Made by a program: the position numbers and the translations under genes. From contig NZ_PGVF01000002.1 in assembly GCF_002860285.1 (NCBI RefSeq), forward strand, positions 1 to 38,164: 38,164 nucleotides of DNA. Direction: 5' to 3'. Origin of the DNA: Bacillus sp. M6-12 (GTDB lineage Bacteria; Bacillota; Bacilli; Bacillales; DSM-1321). The number at the start of each line of letters is the position of its first letter. Positions within the stretch are counted from its first letter, which is position 1. The notes beneath the pieces were generated by a model. The model saw only the letters and a program-made list of their open reading frames with translations. It had not been told where the DNA came from and searched no databases. This document shows positions 17,153 through 25,910 of this stretch, piece by piece.

Positions 17153-17867
17153 AGACCCCTTTTCCTTTTTTCAAATACTCCACAAGTTCTATAAGGATCG
17201 CTGACAAAAGGGTCGCTGTAACAATAGCCCAGCCTGTTTTCAAAGTACCGGACATGGTGAAAACGCTATTAAAACAGGCTGCCATTGCCGCAAGATATAC
17301 TACCTTCATTGATCCCTTCATTGAAGGGACCAACAGGCCAATGAACATCGCATAAAGTGCAACCGACATGCTTTCCTGCAATGTTTTAGGCAAGCTCGCT
17401 CCAAATAGATAACCAAGACCTGAGAACACGACCCAGCTTGAATAGCTGACACTTATCACTCCGTACATATATCCGGTTGAAACAGTCCCTTCTTTTGTCG
17501 CAGCAACCGAAAAGGTTTCATCCGTAATACCAAAAGCATATCCGGCCTTTTTCCACAAAAAGTCATCTGCGCTTTTTTCGTTAAGTGCCGTTGACATTAA
17601 GAAATGGCGGATATTTAAAATAAATGTTGTAAGGACGATTTCAAAAACACCCGTCCCGGAAGTAAGCAGGCTCAATGAGACGTATTGTGCCGCTCCAGCA
17701 AAAACGAAAATGCTCATGGCAACGGTTTCGGCCATTGTTAAGCCGGTTGTCTTAGCCAGAAGCCCATATGTAAGTGCAATCGGAAAGTACCCAATGGCAA
17801 TGCTAACACCTGACTGGATGCCTTGCCTGAAATCTGTTGTTTGCTTTTCTGTAATGGTGACGGCCAA
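17139..17867 (-). CDS. azlC: AzlC branched-chain amino acid exporter subunit
   Basis: 242 aa, with about seven or eight membrane segments. The family core is visible as IGYFPIALTYGLLAKTTGL, SIFVFAGAAQYVSLSLL and ILNIRHFLMSTAL, and then AFGITDETFSV. It is the large subunit of the AzlCD exporter. The likely start is TTG at 17867, with AGGAGG nine bases upstream and no ATG nearby. It overlaps azlD by 14 bp. It belongs to an accessory block absent from the matching B. subtilis region as I recall it. Confidence 0.88.
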   Translation of the reverse strand: MAVTITEKQTTDFRQGIQSGVSIAIGYFPIALTYGLLAKTTGLTMAETVAMSIFVFAGAAQYVSLSLLTSGTGVFEIVLTTFILNIRHFLMSTALNEKSADDFLWKKAGYAFGITDETFSVAATKEGTVSTGYMYGVISVSYSSWVVFSGLGYLFGASLPKTLQESMSVALYAMFIGLLVPSMKGSMKVVYLAAMAACFNSVFTMSGTLKTGWAIVTATLLSAILIELVEYLKKGKGVYGHE

Positions 17868-17991
17868 CCTGATTCTCCTCCTAAATGGAATAACCTTATT
17901 TTCCTAAATTAGTCCCAATATTTCAATTATTATTTTAATCGCATGGTAGATTTCACAGAAATGAGTCTATTCTCCCAGCCCAAACATGGAT

Positions 17992-18045
17992 TAAGGAGTT
18001 AGCACAGCTAACACAATACAGGCGGTATGAGCGAAGCTAAACGAT
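17992..18045 (-). repeat. 54-bp dispersed repeat (family C), copy 1
   Basis: On the minus strand this segment reads ATCGTTTAGCTTCGCTCATA, then CCGCCTGTATTGTGTTAGCT, and matches 22003-22057 on the plus strand at roughly three quarters of positions. The two copies are inverted and flank the ABC importer operon and the nitroreductase gene. It contains the small palindrome GTTAGC-ACA-GCTAAC. No gene is seen in the surrounding gap 17868-18170. Confidence 0.6.
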
Positions 18046-18128
18046 ACAACTTTGTAAGTGATTTTACATTTTATTTCAATGGAGTTCTTTTTGCCTACAA
18101 TCAGCGCAGCTCCGGCCCTTTTCCAAAG

Positions 18129-18163
18129 AAAAAAGACCCTGCCCTTCTGGCAAGGTCTTTTTT
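18129..18163 (-). terminator. intrinsic terminator of the ABC importer operon
   Basis: Arms 18129-18143 and 18149-18163 pair over 15 bp with one mismatch (AAAAAAGACC-TGCC). The hairpin lies just beyond the stop codon of the ATPase gene. Confidence 0.8.
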
Positions 18164-18170
18164 GAATTAA

Positions 18171-18965
18171 TCAAATTAGTACGGCTCTATCGTTGGTCAT
18201 TTGTTCGCCGCGGATTCGCTGGAATTCTTCAAGAAGTTTTTCAACAGTTAACGAAGACTTATCCTTGCCTTTAGCATCAAATATAATTTGTCCTTTGTCC
18301 ATCATAATCAATGAATCTCCAAGGTCCACTGCCTGCTGCATATTATGAGTGACCATCAGTGTCGTCAGCTTATATTGCTCAACAATTTGCCTGGTTAGAT
18401 TAGTGATTAATTCTGCCCGTGCAGGATCAAGTGCTGCGGTGTGCTCATCAAGAAGCAATATCTTTGGTTCCGTAAACGTCGCCATCAACAGCGAAAGCGC
18501 CTGTCGTTCTCCCCCAGACAGCATCCCTACTTTCGCATTCATTCTGTTCTCAAGTCCCAGATGAAGGGTTTCAAGGGTTTCCTTAAAGAATGCCCGCCTT
18601 TTGCCTGTAACGCCAAAGCTCAAGCCTTTTCGCTTTGTTCTTGTATATGCGATCGCAAGGTTTTCTTCTATTGTCATGTCAGGTGCAGTTCCTGCCATCG
18701 GGTCCTGGAAAACGCGTCCAATTACTCTTGAACGAATATGCTCAGGAACAGTTGTCATATTTTCCCCGTCAATTTTAACATCTCCTGCGTCGGGAATCAG
18801 CCTTCCGGAGATTAGGTTCATTAGTGTTGATTTTCCGGCTCCATTACTGCCGATTACGGTTACGAATTCACCCTTGGCCAGCTGAAGGTCAATGTCATTA
18901 AGCGCCAGTTTTTCATCGGGAGTTCCCTCGTTGAAAACTTTAAATATCTGATTTAACTGCAGCAA
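18171..18965 (-). CDS. ABC transporter ATP-binding protein (tryptophan-type importer)
   Basis: 264 aa. It has Walker A GSNGAGKST (about residues 39-47), the ABC signature LSGGERQAL, Walker B ILLLDEHTAALDP and the switch histidine in MVTHNMQQAVDLG. It is the energy-coupling subunit of the adjacent importer. The probable start is TTG at 18965, with GGCGGGG upstream, inside the end of the permease gene (26-bp overlap), which implies coupling. Three-gene clusters of this composition are called TrpXYZ in streptococci; other members of the family carry different small molecules. Substrate assignment is therefore inferred. Confidence 0.85.
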   Translation of the reverse strand: MLQLNQIFKVFNEGTPDEKLALNDIDLQLAKGEFVTVIGSNGAGKSTLMNLISGRLIPDAGDVKIDGENMTTVPEHIRSRVIGRVFQDPMAGTAPDMTIEENLAIAYTRTKRKGLSFGVTGKRRAFFKETLETLHLGLENRMNAKVGMLSGGERQALSLLMATFTEPKILLLDEHTAALDPARAELITNLTRQIVEQYKLTTLMVTHNMQQAVDLGDSLIMMDKGQIIFDAKGKDKSSLTVEKLLEEFQRIRGEQMTNDRAVLI

Positions 18966-19968
18966 TCTGTTCCCCGCCTTTCTCGAAAGAATCTACCCTC
19001 TGAAATGAAAGCTCCTTGAGTCGCTTTTTCTTACGGCTTTTCTCTTTTTGGGCGGCAGAAATATTCGGGATAATTAAAGCGAAAATAACTATTATTGCTG
19101 TTATCAGTTTCATATCCCCTGTTTCAAGAAATTGAACTTGCAAGGCGAGCGTGACAACAATCCGATAAATGACCGCACCGCCTATCACGGCAAGTGTAGC
19201 TCTGGCAATTGTTTTTGAACCGAAAACCGCTTCACCGATGATGACCGAAGCAAGTCCAATTACAATCATTCCTATTCCCATCCCAGCATCGCTGAAGCCG
19301 TTATATTGAGCAACTAGCGCTCCTGAAAAAGCGACAAGTCCATTGGAAATCCCAAGTCCGATAACCTTCATGGTACCGGTATTGGCAGAAAAGCTTTTTA
19401 CCATTGCCGCATTATTTCCAGTAGCACGAAGAGTGAGACCGATTTCTGTTTTGAGAAAAGCATCAATCAACACTTTGATCAATAATGTAAGCAGAAGCAT
19501 CGTAAACAATATGCCCCATGTTTTAGGGACTTCAGCTCCCAATCCTGCAGCCGCCAAAAGATTGTTCAATGCTCCGTCCAACCCTGAATTTTGCCAAAAT
19601 GCAGTAATCTTTGTCATGAGTGTTTCTTCCGTCAAAAGCGGTACATTCGATTTCCCCATAATCCGCAGGTTAATGGAGTATAAAGCAATCATCATTAATA
19701 TTCCGGAAAGAAGAGGATTTACTTTTCCTTTCGTATGCAGCAGGCCTGTAATGCCCCCTGCAACAAATCCAGCAACTAATGCAGCTGCGGTAGCAACAAG
19801 CGGACTCTGACCATTTACAATCATTATCGATGCAACTGAGGCCCCGGTTACAAAACTTCCGTCAACAGTTAAATCAGGAAAATCCAGAATACGGAATGAT
19901 AAATAAACACCAAGAGCCATTATGGCATAAATGACACCCGCCTCAACTGAACTGAATATTGCTAACAT
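18940..19968 (-). CDS. ABC transporter permease (tryptophan-type importer)
   Basis: 342 aa, with about nine hydrophobic segments and the layout of the branched-chain/LivH-like permease superfamily. It opens GVIYAIMALGVYLSFRILDFPDLTVDG-like, and the ATG at 19968 has AGAGGAAG upstream. A basic stretch (KEKSRKKKRLK) lies near the cytoplasmic C-terminus. It sits between the binding-protein gene (44 bp upstream) and the ATPase gene (overlapping). It is the membrane channel of the importer. Confidence 0.85.
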   Translation of the reverse strand: MLAIFSSVEAGVIYAIMALGVYLSFRILDFPDLTVDGSFVTGASVASIMIVNGQSPLVATAAALVAGFVAGGITGLLHTKGKVNPLLSGILMMIALYSINLRIMGKSNVPLLTEETLMTKITAFWQNSGLDGALNNLLAAAGLGAEVPKTWGILFTMLLLTLLIKVLIDAFLKTEIGLTLRATGNNAAMVKSFSANTGTMKVIGLGISNGLVAFSGALVAQYNGFSDAGMGIGMIVIGLASVIIGEAVFGSKTIARATLAVIGGAVIYRIVVTLALQVQFLETGDMKLITAIIVIFALIIPNISAAQKEKSRKKKRLKELSFQRVDSFEKGGEQIAAVKSDI

Positions 19969-20012
19969 AATTATCTTCCTCTCCAGTGGAGTTTCCGCGG
20001 TTTATGGAATGA

Positions 20013-21023
20013 TTATTTTACAATTTCCGCTTCAGACTTCCACTCTTCTTTGATTTCAATGCCCATTTCCTTAGCTGCCTTTTCGTTTATGGAGAGCTTT
20101 AATTTTTGAGGGTACTGGACGGGCAGATCCGCTGGCTTTTTGCCATCCGCAAGAATCTGTGCTGCCATCTCTCCTGCTTCAAAGCCGATATCATAATAGT
20201 CAAAGCCGTATGCGGCAAAGCCCCCGCGTGCAACTGAATCGAGCTCGCCCACGAACAATGGAATATCTTTATCATTTGCAACACCAATCACTGACTCAAG
20301 GGCCGAAACAACCGTATTATCAGTAATAACGTAGAAAGCATCTACCTTGCCTGAAAGTGACTCTGCGGCTTGCTTTACTTCAGCAGAGGTTGAAACCGAT
20401 GCTTCAGCTAGTTCAATGCCCGCTTTTTTCATTTCTTTTTTAACTATTTCTACCTGGGCAACTGAATTCTGTTCTCCGGCATTATAGATGGTTCCAACTT
20501 TTTTAGCCTTCATTTGCTTTGAAATAAATTCTACCGTTTTTGGAATCGCATCAGGATGTGTATCTGTCGTTCCGGTTACATTTCCTCCAGGAGCCTCCAT
20601 TGATGATACTAGCTTTGCTCCTAACGGATCCGTTACTGATGTAAAGACAACAGGAATATCCTTAGTTGCATTTAATGCACCAAGGGCACTCGGAGTGGAA
20701 TTTGCAAAAATTAAATCTACCTTATCAGAAACAAAATTATTTGCTACTGTTTGTGTATTATTCGGATCTCCCGCGATTTGCATATCATATTTAACTTTCA
20801 GTCCCTTTTCTTCAAGCGCGGCTTTAAAGCCTTTTGAAGCTGCATCCAATGAAGGATGCTCAACGATTTGCGTCATTCCGACCTGCAACTCGCCACCTTT
20901 TGCGGGCGCCTTTGTTTCTCCGCTCTTTTCAGGACTGCTTGTATTAGTGCTTCCGCAGCCTGACAGCATCACTGCTGCCAGAATGCTTACCGCAGCTGCT
21001 GATCCTAGCCATTTCCTTTTCAT
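20013..21023 (-). CDS. ABC transporter substrate-binding lipoprotein (ABC_sub_bind family)
   Basis: 336 aa. The lipoprotein signal peptide ends in LSGC, so the mature protein is anchored at Cys23 outside the membrane. The body has the ABC_sub_bind pattern: GMTQIVEHPSLDAASKGFKAALEEKG, then DLIFANSTPSALGALNATKDIPVVFTSVTDP, and later FVGELDSVARGGFAAYGFDYYDIGFEAG. This is the TrpX type of solute receptor. It is first in its operon, with a near-ideal promoter at 21086-21114. No T-box leader or TRAP site was found in the 55-base leader, so tryptophan specificity lacks regulatory support here. Confidence 0.87.
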   Translation of the reverse strand: MKRKWLGSAAAVSILAAVMLSGCGSTNTSSPEKSGETKAPAKGGELQVGMTQIVEHPSLDAASKGFKAALEEKGLKVKYDMQIAGDPNNTQTVANNFVSDKVDLIFANSTPSALGALNATKDIPVVFTSVTDPLGAKLVSSMEAPGGNVTGTTDTHPDAIPKTVEFISKQMKAKKVGTIYNAGEQNSVAQVEIVKKEMKKAGIELAEASVSTSAEVKQAAESLSGKVDAFYVITDNTVVSALESVIGVANDKDIPLFVGELDSVARGGFAAYGFDYYDIGFEAGEMAAQILADGKKPADLPVQYPQKLKLSINEKAAKEMGIEIKEEWKSEAEIVK

Positions 21024-21085
21024 CTGAATCCCCCGTTCTATGTCTCTATGTACCGCTTTTACACTTTTATGCTTTTATGTACTAA

Positions 21086-21114
21086 ATTATAAACACAGAC
21101 TAAGTTTATTACAA
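21086..21114 (-). promoter_or_regulatory. sigma-A promoter of the ABC importer operon
   Basis: On the minus strand TTGTAA (21109-21114) and TATAAT (21086-21091) are separated by exactly 17 bp. Transcription would start near 21079, about 55 bases before the lipoprotein start codon. Confidence 0.7.
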
Positions 21115-21277
21115 GATGTTTTTTGAATTTTTTCAAAATTTTTAAATACGAACTTCAATCGTGAACATCCCTTCAATTTCTAAGGCCATCAGAATATTTG
21201 ACTCCAAAATTGACTAATAGTAATCTTTAGTACGGAATACTTTCCGTAAGGATTAGCCCAAGCTAGGAGGAATTAAT

Positions 21278-21907
21278 GTGAATGCATCAAATGACAAAAA
21301 TATAATAGAAGTCATCCGTGAACGTAAATCTGTTAGGGTGTACGACCCGAATTTTGAAATACCGAGGGACGAAATCGTAAAAATTCTCGAGGAAGCTGCA
21401 CTTGCACCATCATCCAGTAATCTGCAGCCATGGCGTTTTATCGTCATAACAGATCAGGATACCAAAAAAGAATTAAGAGCGATTGCCAATAATCAGGAAC
21501 AGGTAGAAACAGCTTCAGCTGTTATCGCAGTTCTTGGAGTGATCGATTCATATAAGAATGCAGAGAAAATATACCAAAGCAGTGTTGAAGCGGGATATAT
21601 GGATGAAACAAATATGAAGCGCCTGGTGGAAAACACAAATAATCTTTATCCCAATGTACCGGAAGAAGCCAGAAGAAACATTGCTCAGTTTGACACAGGC
21701 CTGGTTTCCATGCAGCTTATGCTAATCGCAAAAGCATACGGCTATGATACCGTTCCTATGGGTGGGTTTGACAGGGTAAAGTTCGCGGAAAAATTCGACT
21801 TGCCGGAGGGCACCTATCCTGCCGTGTTAATACCTCTCGGCAAAGCTGCTGCACCTGCACATAACACCACCCGTTTGCCAATAAAGGACATTGTTCAGTT
21901 TATATAG
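21278..21907 (+). CDS. nitroreductase family protein (FMN-dependent)
   Basis: 209 aa, the size of B. subtilis YdgI. The flavin-binding opening IRERKSVRVYDPNFEIPRDEI and the APSSSNLQPWRF motif mark the nitroreductase family. The C-terminal part has YGYDTVPMGGFD and YPAVLIPLGKAA. It would use NAD(P)H to reduce nitro compounds or quinones; the physiological substrate is unknown. The start is GTG at 21278, seven bases after AGGAGG. It is divergent from the ABC importer operon and ends in a strong terminator. Confidence 0.88.
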   Translation: MNASNDKNIIEVIRERKSVRVYDPNFEIPRDEIVKILEEAALAPSSSNLQPWRFIVITDQDTKKELRAIANNQEQVETASAVIAVLGVIDSYKNAEKIYQSSVEAGYMDETNMKRLVENTNNLYPNVPEEARRNIAQFDTGLVSMQLMLIAKAYGYDTVPMGGFDRVKFAEKFDLPEGTYPAVLIPLGKAAAPAHNTTRLPIKDIVQFI

Positions 21908-21928
21908 ATAGTTTTACAAAATAAGAAG

Positions 21929-21967
21929 GATAGATAGGCGGACAATTCCGTTTATCTATCTTTTTTT
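21929..21967 (+). terminator. intrinsic terminator of the nitroreductase gene
   Basis: GATAGATAGGCGGA (21929-21942) pairs with 21947-21960 (two G-U pairs) across a four-base loop and is followed by seven T. Confidence 0.85.
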
Positions 21968-22002
21968 GTGTGGCTAAAATGTAAAGACACTTAAGAATTT
22001 GG

Positions 22003-22057
22003 ATCGTTTAGCTTCGTCTACACCGCCTTTATTGTGGAAGCATGAGCTAACTGCTTA
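22003..22057 (+). repeat. 55-bp dispersed repeat (family C), copy 2
   Basis: It reads ATCGTTTAGCTTCGTCTACA, then CCGCCTTTATTGTGGAAGCA, and is the inverted partner of 17992-18045. The remaining 330 bp up to the MFS gene are AT-rich. They hold a weak CcpA-like site (22186-22199) but no other gene. Confidence 0.6.
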
Positions 22058-22387
22058 TTTTATTTCTATACATGGGTCAGCAGTTAAAAACTCATAATAG
22101 TTTTCTTGTTATTATTATTATTTTTGAGCATCCGTATATTCCCCTGAACTTCAAATAGAATTTAGTCTTCCCTTGTAAAAAAAAGTGTAAACGCTTTTCT
22201 AACGGCTTTTTACTTACGTTCTCAATTGAGAAGCTATGCTAAAAAGACTGTTTTTAAATACTCCTCTTGCTTGCGGAGAACCGCCATTGTACAATTCATT
22301 TCGGCCAATTAATTAGGCAGGAGATTAATTTTTTCCTAAGCCGCTGAAATTGGCTGCATTAATAGAAGAAAAGGAGCGCTATTTTAC

Positions 22388-23626
22388 TTGAGTTTTACAA
22401 AAAATGAAAAGTTAAGTTTCTATAACGGCATCGCCTCCACTGCCTCTACTAATATGGTTAATGGATATATCCCTCTGTTTGCAATAAGTGTACTGGGAGC
22501 AACCAATAACCAGATGGGTCTGATTACTTCACTGCCTTCCATCGTTGGAATGCTGGCTGTGATTCCCGGTGCCATCCTGTTGAATAGGGTGAGCAGCAAG
22601 CGGAATTTCACCGTCATTTCTACCCTGGCCACGAGATTTTTATTTATGCTTATCTTGTTTATTCCGTTTCTTGCACATTCATATGCTGCATGGATTCTTG
22701 TCATATTAATTGCCCTATTGAATTTTCCGGGATCGCTTTCCAATTTATCATGGCAATCGATGATTGGCGATTTAATACCAAGTGAACGAAGAGGAGAATT
22801 TTTCAGTTCCAGAAACCGCTACAACACCATTGCCGCTCTGGCTGTGACATTTTTATCAGGATTCTTTTTAAACCTGTTCGATAAAAAAGACGCTTTTCCA
22901 TATCAAGTATTGTTTATAGCTGGTTTTATATTTGCGATTTTTGAAGTTTGGTATTTATTTAAACATAAAGAGGATGGGCCTAAAACAGAGAAGGACCAAC
23001 AGGTCTCGGAGAGCAATAAAAAGCTGTCCTTGGAAGTGTTTAACTATAAGCCTTATATTGCCTTTCTGGTATGCGCCCTGCTATTTAACTTTGCTGCTCA
23101 GATGGGATGGTCGATTTTCAGCATCTACCATATTAAAGAGGCGAATGCCACGGCGATGTGGTTCAGTTTATTCTCGGTAACAAACCAGCTGGCACAGATT
23201 ATAAGCATCAAATGGTGGGCTAATGCTGCAGACCGCTGGGGAAATACGATGGTCTTATTCGCAGCTGCAGCAGGTATGGCAACTGCACCGCTTTTGACCA
23301 TTCTTTCTGTTAACCTCATATATTTAACACTAATAAACTTATGGATTGGGTTATTTGTATCCGGGACCAATCTACTGCTTTTTAATCAGCTGCTTAAAGC
23401 AACCCCTGATGCAGAGCGGACGAATTATATCGCTAACTACACATTTCTGTTGGCAATTGTTGGGTTTATCGCTCCTCAAACCGGCGTTTATTTATTAAAT
23501 GCCCTTGGAATGCACCCTGCGATGACTATTGTGTCTGCAGCCCGCTTCATTGCAGCTTTCTCATTTTTATTTGTGGCAATTAAGCTCAATAAACGTCACT
23601 CTGTTGAGATCGTACAGCTTCCATAG
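22388..23626 (+). CDS. major facilitator superfamily transporter
   Basis: 412 aa, with about twelve hydrophobic segments in two halves and a short charged central loop (about residues 195-220, rich in K, E and D). The first loop carries a degenerate MFS motif (LLNRVSSKRNF), and the motif SERRGEFFSSRNRYNT follows segment four. It resembles uncharacterised Bacillus MFS permeases; the substrate cannot be inferred. The likely start is TTG at 22388, with AAAGGAG about 11 bases upstream, slightly long. It forms a single-gene unit, ending at a shared bidirectional terminator. Confidence 0.82.
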   Translation: MSFTKNEKLSFYNGIASTASTNMVNGYIPLFAISVLGATNNQMGLITSLPSIVGMLAVIPGAILLNRVSSKRNFTVISTLATRFLFMLILFIPFLAHSYAAWILVILIALLNFPGSLSNLSWQSMIGDLIPSERRGEFFSSRNRYNTIAALAVTFLSGFFLNLFDKKDAFPYQVLFIAGFIFAIFEVWYLFKHKEDGPKTEKDQQVSESNKKLSLEVFNYKPYIAFLVCALLFNFAAQMGWSIFSIYHIKEANATAMWFSLFSVTNQLAQIISIKWWANAADRWGNTMVLFAAAAGMATAPLLTILSVNLIYLTLINLWIGLFVSGTNLLLFNQLLKATPDAERTNYIANYTFLLAIVGFIAPQTGVYLLNALGMHPAMTIVSAARFIAAFSFLFVAIKLNKRHSVEIVQLP

Positions 23627-23679
23627 GCCATGTTAATGGAAAAACAAAACCTTTCTTACATGCTTAAAATTTTTAAAAA

Positions 23680-23724
23680 ATAAAGCCTTATAAGTGCTAT
23701 ATCGAGCATCTTATAAGGCTTTAT
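23680..23724. terminator. bidirectional intrinsic terminator
   Basis: A perfect 15-bp stem (ATAAAGCCTTATAAG, 23680-23694, with 23710-23724) separates the convergent MFS and coat-like genes. Confidence 0.85.
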
Positions 23725-23788
23725 TTTATCAAAATCTGTCAGATCAAAGATATTTATACAGCCTTTTATCTGCGAGAGCTGCTCTTTA

Positions 23789-24076
23789 TCAGTCGTTGTC
23801 GTCCCATCCGCCGTAACCGTAACCTCCGCCGTATCCACCGCCGTATCCACCGCCATAGCCATATCCAGGATAATAAGGGTAGTACGGGTAATATGGATAG
23901 TAAGGATAATATGGATATGGGTAATAATAAGGCCTGCGTGGTCTCGGCCTTGGTCTTGGCCTAGGTCTTGGATACGAATACCCGTAAGGCTGCTGCCTCT
24001 GATCAAATTGTTCCATAAAATTTTGGCCGGTATCCATCATTTGTGGATATTCAGGATTAAAGTATTGTTGCTGCAT
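23789..24076 (-). CDS. low-complexity Tyr/Gly/Pro-rich protein, coat-like
   Basis: 95 aa from ATG 24076, which has GGGAGG seven bases upstream; the longer frame starting at 24100 lacks such a site. The N-terminal third is Gln/Met-rich. It is followed by a run of RP dipeptides (about 36-47), then YPYY-type tyrosine-proline repeats and GGYG repeats, ending in WDDND. Tyrosine-rich, glycine-rich proteins of this size are typical of Bacillus spore coats and are cross-linked there. The sequence suggests that role, but there is no homology that proves it. No clear sigma-K promoter was identified. It lies near the position of yhfM in B. subtilis but is not recognisably the same gene. Confidence 0.7.
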   Translation of the reverse strand: MQQQYFNPEYPQMMDTGQNFMEQFDQRQQPYGYSYPRPRPRPRPRPRRPYYYPYPYYPYYPYYPYYPYYPGYGYGGGYGGGYGGGYGYGGWDDND

Positions 24077-24200
24077 AACGTACCTCCCAGAAAAATTCAT
24101 TACCCTACACCATATTCAAAACAGCAGTCCTGGTGTATGTCCTTTTCACTTCAGCACCGTTGACCTAGATTGGGAATTCCAGATAAGACCACGAAAGACT

Positions 24201-24232
24201 AAAGAGGCCTTCCGTTTACCGAAGGCCTCTTT
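24201..24232 (-). terminator. intrinsic terminator of lcfB
   Basis: A perfect 12-bp stem AAAGAGGCCTTC (24201-24212 with 24221-24232) lies just past the lcfB stop codon. The T tail is short. Confidence 0.7.
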
Positions 24233-24244
24233 GCAATTCTGATG

Positions 24245-25798
24245 TTAATGATTCTGAAGTATCTGATTTTTTAAAGACCTGCGCAAAATTTTACCGGTCG
24301 TATTCTTTGGCAGCTCTTCCAGAAAATCAATCTGGCTCGGCAGCTTATACTTTGCCAGGTGCTCTGAACAGAATAACGTTAGTTCAGCTTCTGTTAAGGA
24401 ATCATTCTTTTTCACTACGAAGCAATGGACTGCTTCCCCCTGATTCGGATCCGGAACCCCGATTACCGCCGCTTCGACTACATCCGGATGTGAGTATAGA
24501 ACTTCTTCAACTTCTCGCGGGTAAACATTGAAGCCGCCGACAATGATCATATCTTTCTTACGATCAACTATGTAAAAATAACCCTCATCGTCCATCCTTG
24601 CTAAGTCACCTGTATACAGCCATCCGTCTTTGATTGCAGCAGCCGTTTCCTCAGGAAGCTTATAATATCCCTTCATTACATTAGGACCTTTAACTACTAA
24701 TTCGCCCACCTGTCCAGCAGGGACTTCCTTTCCCATTTCATCGACAATCCTGTTTTCTACGTGAAGTATTGAGGTCCCGATGGATCCCGGTTTTCTCGGC
24801 CTGTCAAGTGGATTAAAACATGTGACAGGTGATGCTTCAGATAATCCATAGCCTTCAGAAACCAGTACATTAAACTTTTGTTCGAAGCTCTTAAGAAGAG
24901 CTACCGGCATGGAAGCCCCGCCAGAGATACATAAGCGGAGCGATTTAAGATCCTCTGCTTTCCCTTCCTCATATTGATAGAGGAAATTGTACATGGTAGG
25001 AACACCCGCAAACAGCGTAATCTCATATTTCGCTGCAAGACGGAAAACTTCCTTCGGACTGAATCTTGGAACAATCACCAGAGTGCCGCCGCTTATTAAC
25101 GGTGCATTCAATGCAACTGTCAGGCAGAATACATGGAACATAGGCAAAGCTGTGATCACTCTGTCATTTTCATTTATTTTTAGATAATCAGCCACATCCT
25201 GCGCATTAGAATATAAATTTTTATGAGTCAGCATGGCTCCTTTTGGTTTACCAGTTGTTCCAGAAGTATAAAGGATAATAGCGGTATCATCTTCCTTCAG
25301 TTCCGGCCCTTTAAAAGTAAGATCGCCTGAGGCAAGAACAGATGTAAACGATTTCATTTTTGGATAAATAGACAATGACTGAACGTCAAGCCCGCCCTTA
25401 TTCTCAGGTGTCTCACATGAAATCACATGTTCTACCCCAGGAAGCATTTGATTCATTTTCTCAATTAATGGGACGAGTATATCAAGTGTGATAACTGTTT
25501 TTACATCCCCATTCTTCAGGATATAGCCAATCTCATCTGGCGTATAAATCGGGTTGATTGGTATAACAGTGGCACCCAACCGGAGTGCACCATATAAACC
25601 TACAATAAAATAGGGCGAGTTTCCCAAAAGCAGTGCTACATGGTCCCCATTCTTTACACCTAATTTCCCAAGGGCATCCGCAAATTTTGTAACTGAGGCA
25701 TCCAGTTCAGCATAACTGGTTGCCTGGTCCATAAAATAAAACGCAGGTTTACTTGCAGATTTCAATGATGTTTCATGAAGCTTTTCTGATAAATTCAT
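24245..25798 (-). CDS. lcfB: long-chain fatty-acid--CoA ligase LcfB
   Basis: 517 aa, extremely similar to what I remember of B. subtilis LcfB (YhfL). It activates long-chain fatty acids to acyl-CoA for beta-oxidation. The P-loop motif [18 protein letters not shown] is near residues 174-191. [17 protein letters not shown] follows in the middle, then the hinge [22 protein letters not shown] and the catalytic lysine motif [15 protein letters not shown] at 25798 follows AGGGAGACGGAG. It is the last gene of the block beside lplJ, in the B. subtilis order with yhfK missing. A FadR operator lies between promoter and gene, so it should be derepressed by long-chain acyl-CoA. Confidence 0.95.
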   Translation of the reverse strand: MNLSEKLHETSLKSASKPAFYFMDQATSYAELDASVTKFADALGKLGVKNGDHVALLLGNSPYFIVGLYGALRLGATVIPINPIYTPDEIGYILKNGDVKTVITLDILVPLIEKMNQMLPGVEHVISCETPENKGGLDVQSLSIYPKMKSFTSVLASGDLTFKGPELKEDDTAIILYTSGTTGKPKGAMLTHKNLYSNAQDVADYLKINENDRVITALPMFHVFCLTVALNAPLISGGTLVIVPRFSPKEVFRLAAKYEITLFAGVPTMYNFLYQYEEGKAEDLKSLRLCISGGASMPVALLKSFEQKFNVLVSEGYGLSEASPVTCFNPLDRPRKPGSIGTSILHVENRIVDEMGKEVPAGQVGELVVKGPNVMKGYYKLPEETAAAIKDGWLYTGDLARMDDEGYFYIVDRKKDMIIVGGFNVYPREVEEVLYSHPDVVEAAVIGVPDPNQGEAVHCFVVKKNDSLTEAELTLFCSEHLAKYKLPSQIDFLEELPKNTTGKILRRSLKNQILQNH

Positions 25799-25832
25799 AC
25801 TTCTCCGTCTCCCTTATCATCAAAACTAAATT

Positions 25833-25852
25833 ATGAATGAATGATCATTCAT
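25833..25852. promoter_or_regulatory. FadR operator in front of lcfB
   Basis: The segment reads ATGAATGAATGATCATTCAT. It matches the B. subtilis FadR (YsiA) consensus WTGAATGAMTANTCATTCAW at every position but one. It lies about 25-45 bases downstream of the predicted start of transcription, where a TetR-type repressor would block elongation. The same bases hold a perfect palindrome ATGAATGATCATTCAT. Confidence 0.8.
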
Positions 25853-25881
25853 TTTTCATTATTTTAAAATATTCAAAATAT

Positions 25882-25910
25882 ATTATATTAAAAGAAATCG
25901 GATTCTGCAA
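25882..25910 (-). promoter_or_regulatory. sigma-A promoter of lcfB
   Basis: On the minus strand TTGCAG (25905-25910) and TATAAT (25882-25887) are 17 bp apart, upstream of the FadR operator. Confidence 0.7.

Noticed and set aside
21024..21277. T-box or TRAP leader in front of the ABC importer
   Set aside because: The leader is only about 55 bases from the predicted start, and no T-box core or NAG repeats are present.
22186..22199. CcpA cre site TGTAAACGCTTTTC upstream of the MFS gene
   Set aside because: The last two positions do not fit, and it lies about 190 bp from the start codon with no clear promoter.
23656..24006. Alternative 116-codon minus-strand frame overlapping the Tyr/Gly-rich gene
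   Set aside because: It is a shifted reading of the same low-complexity repeats, runs through the terminator, and has no ribosome binding site.
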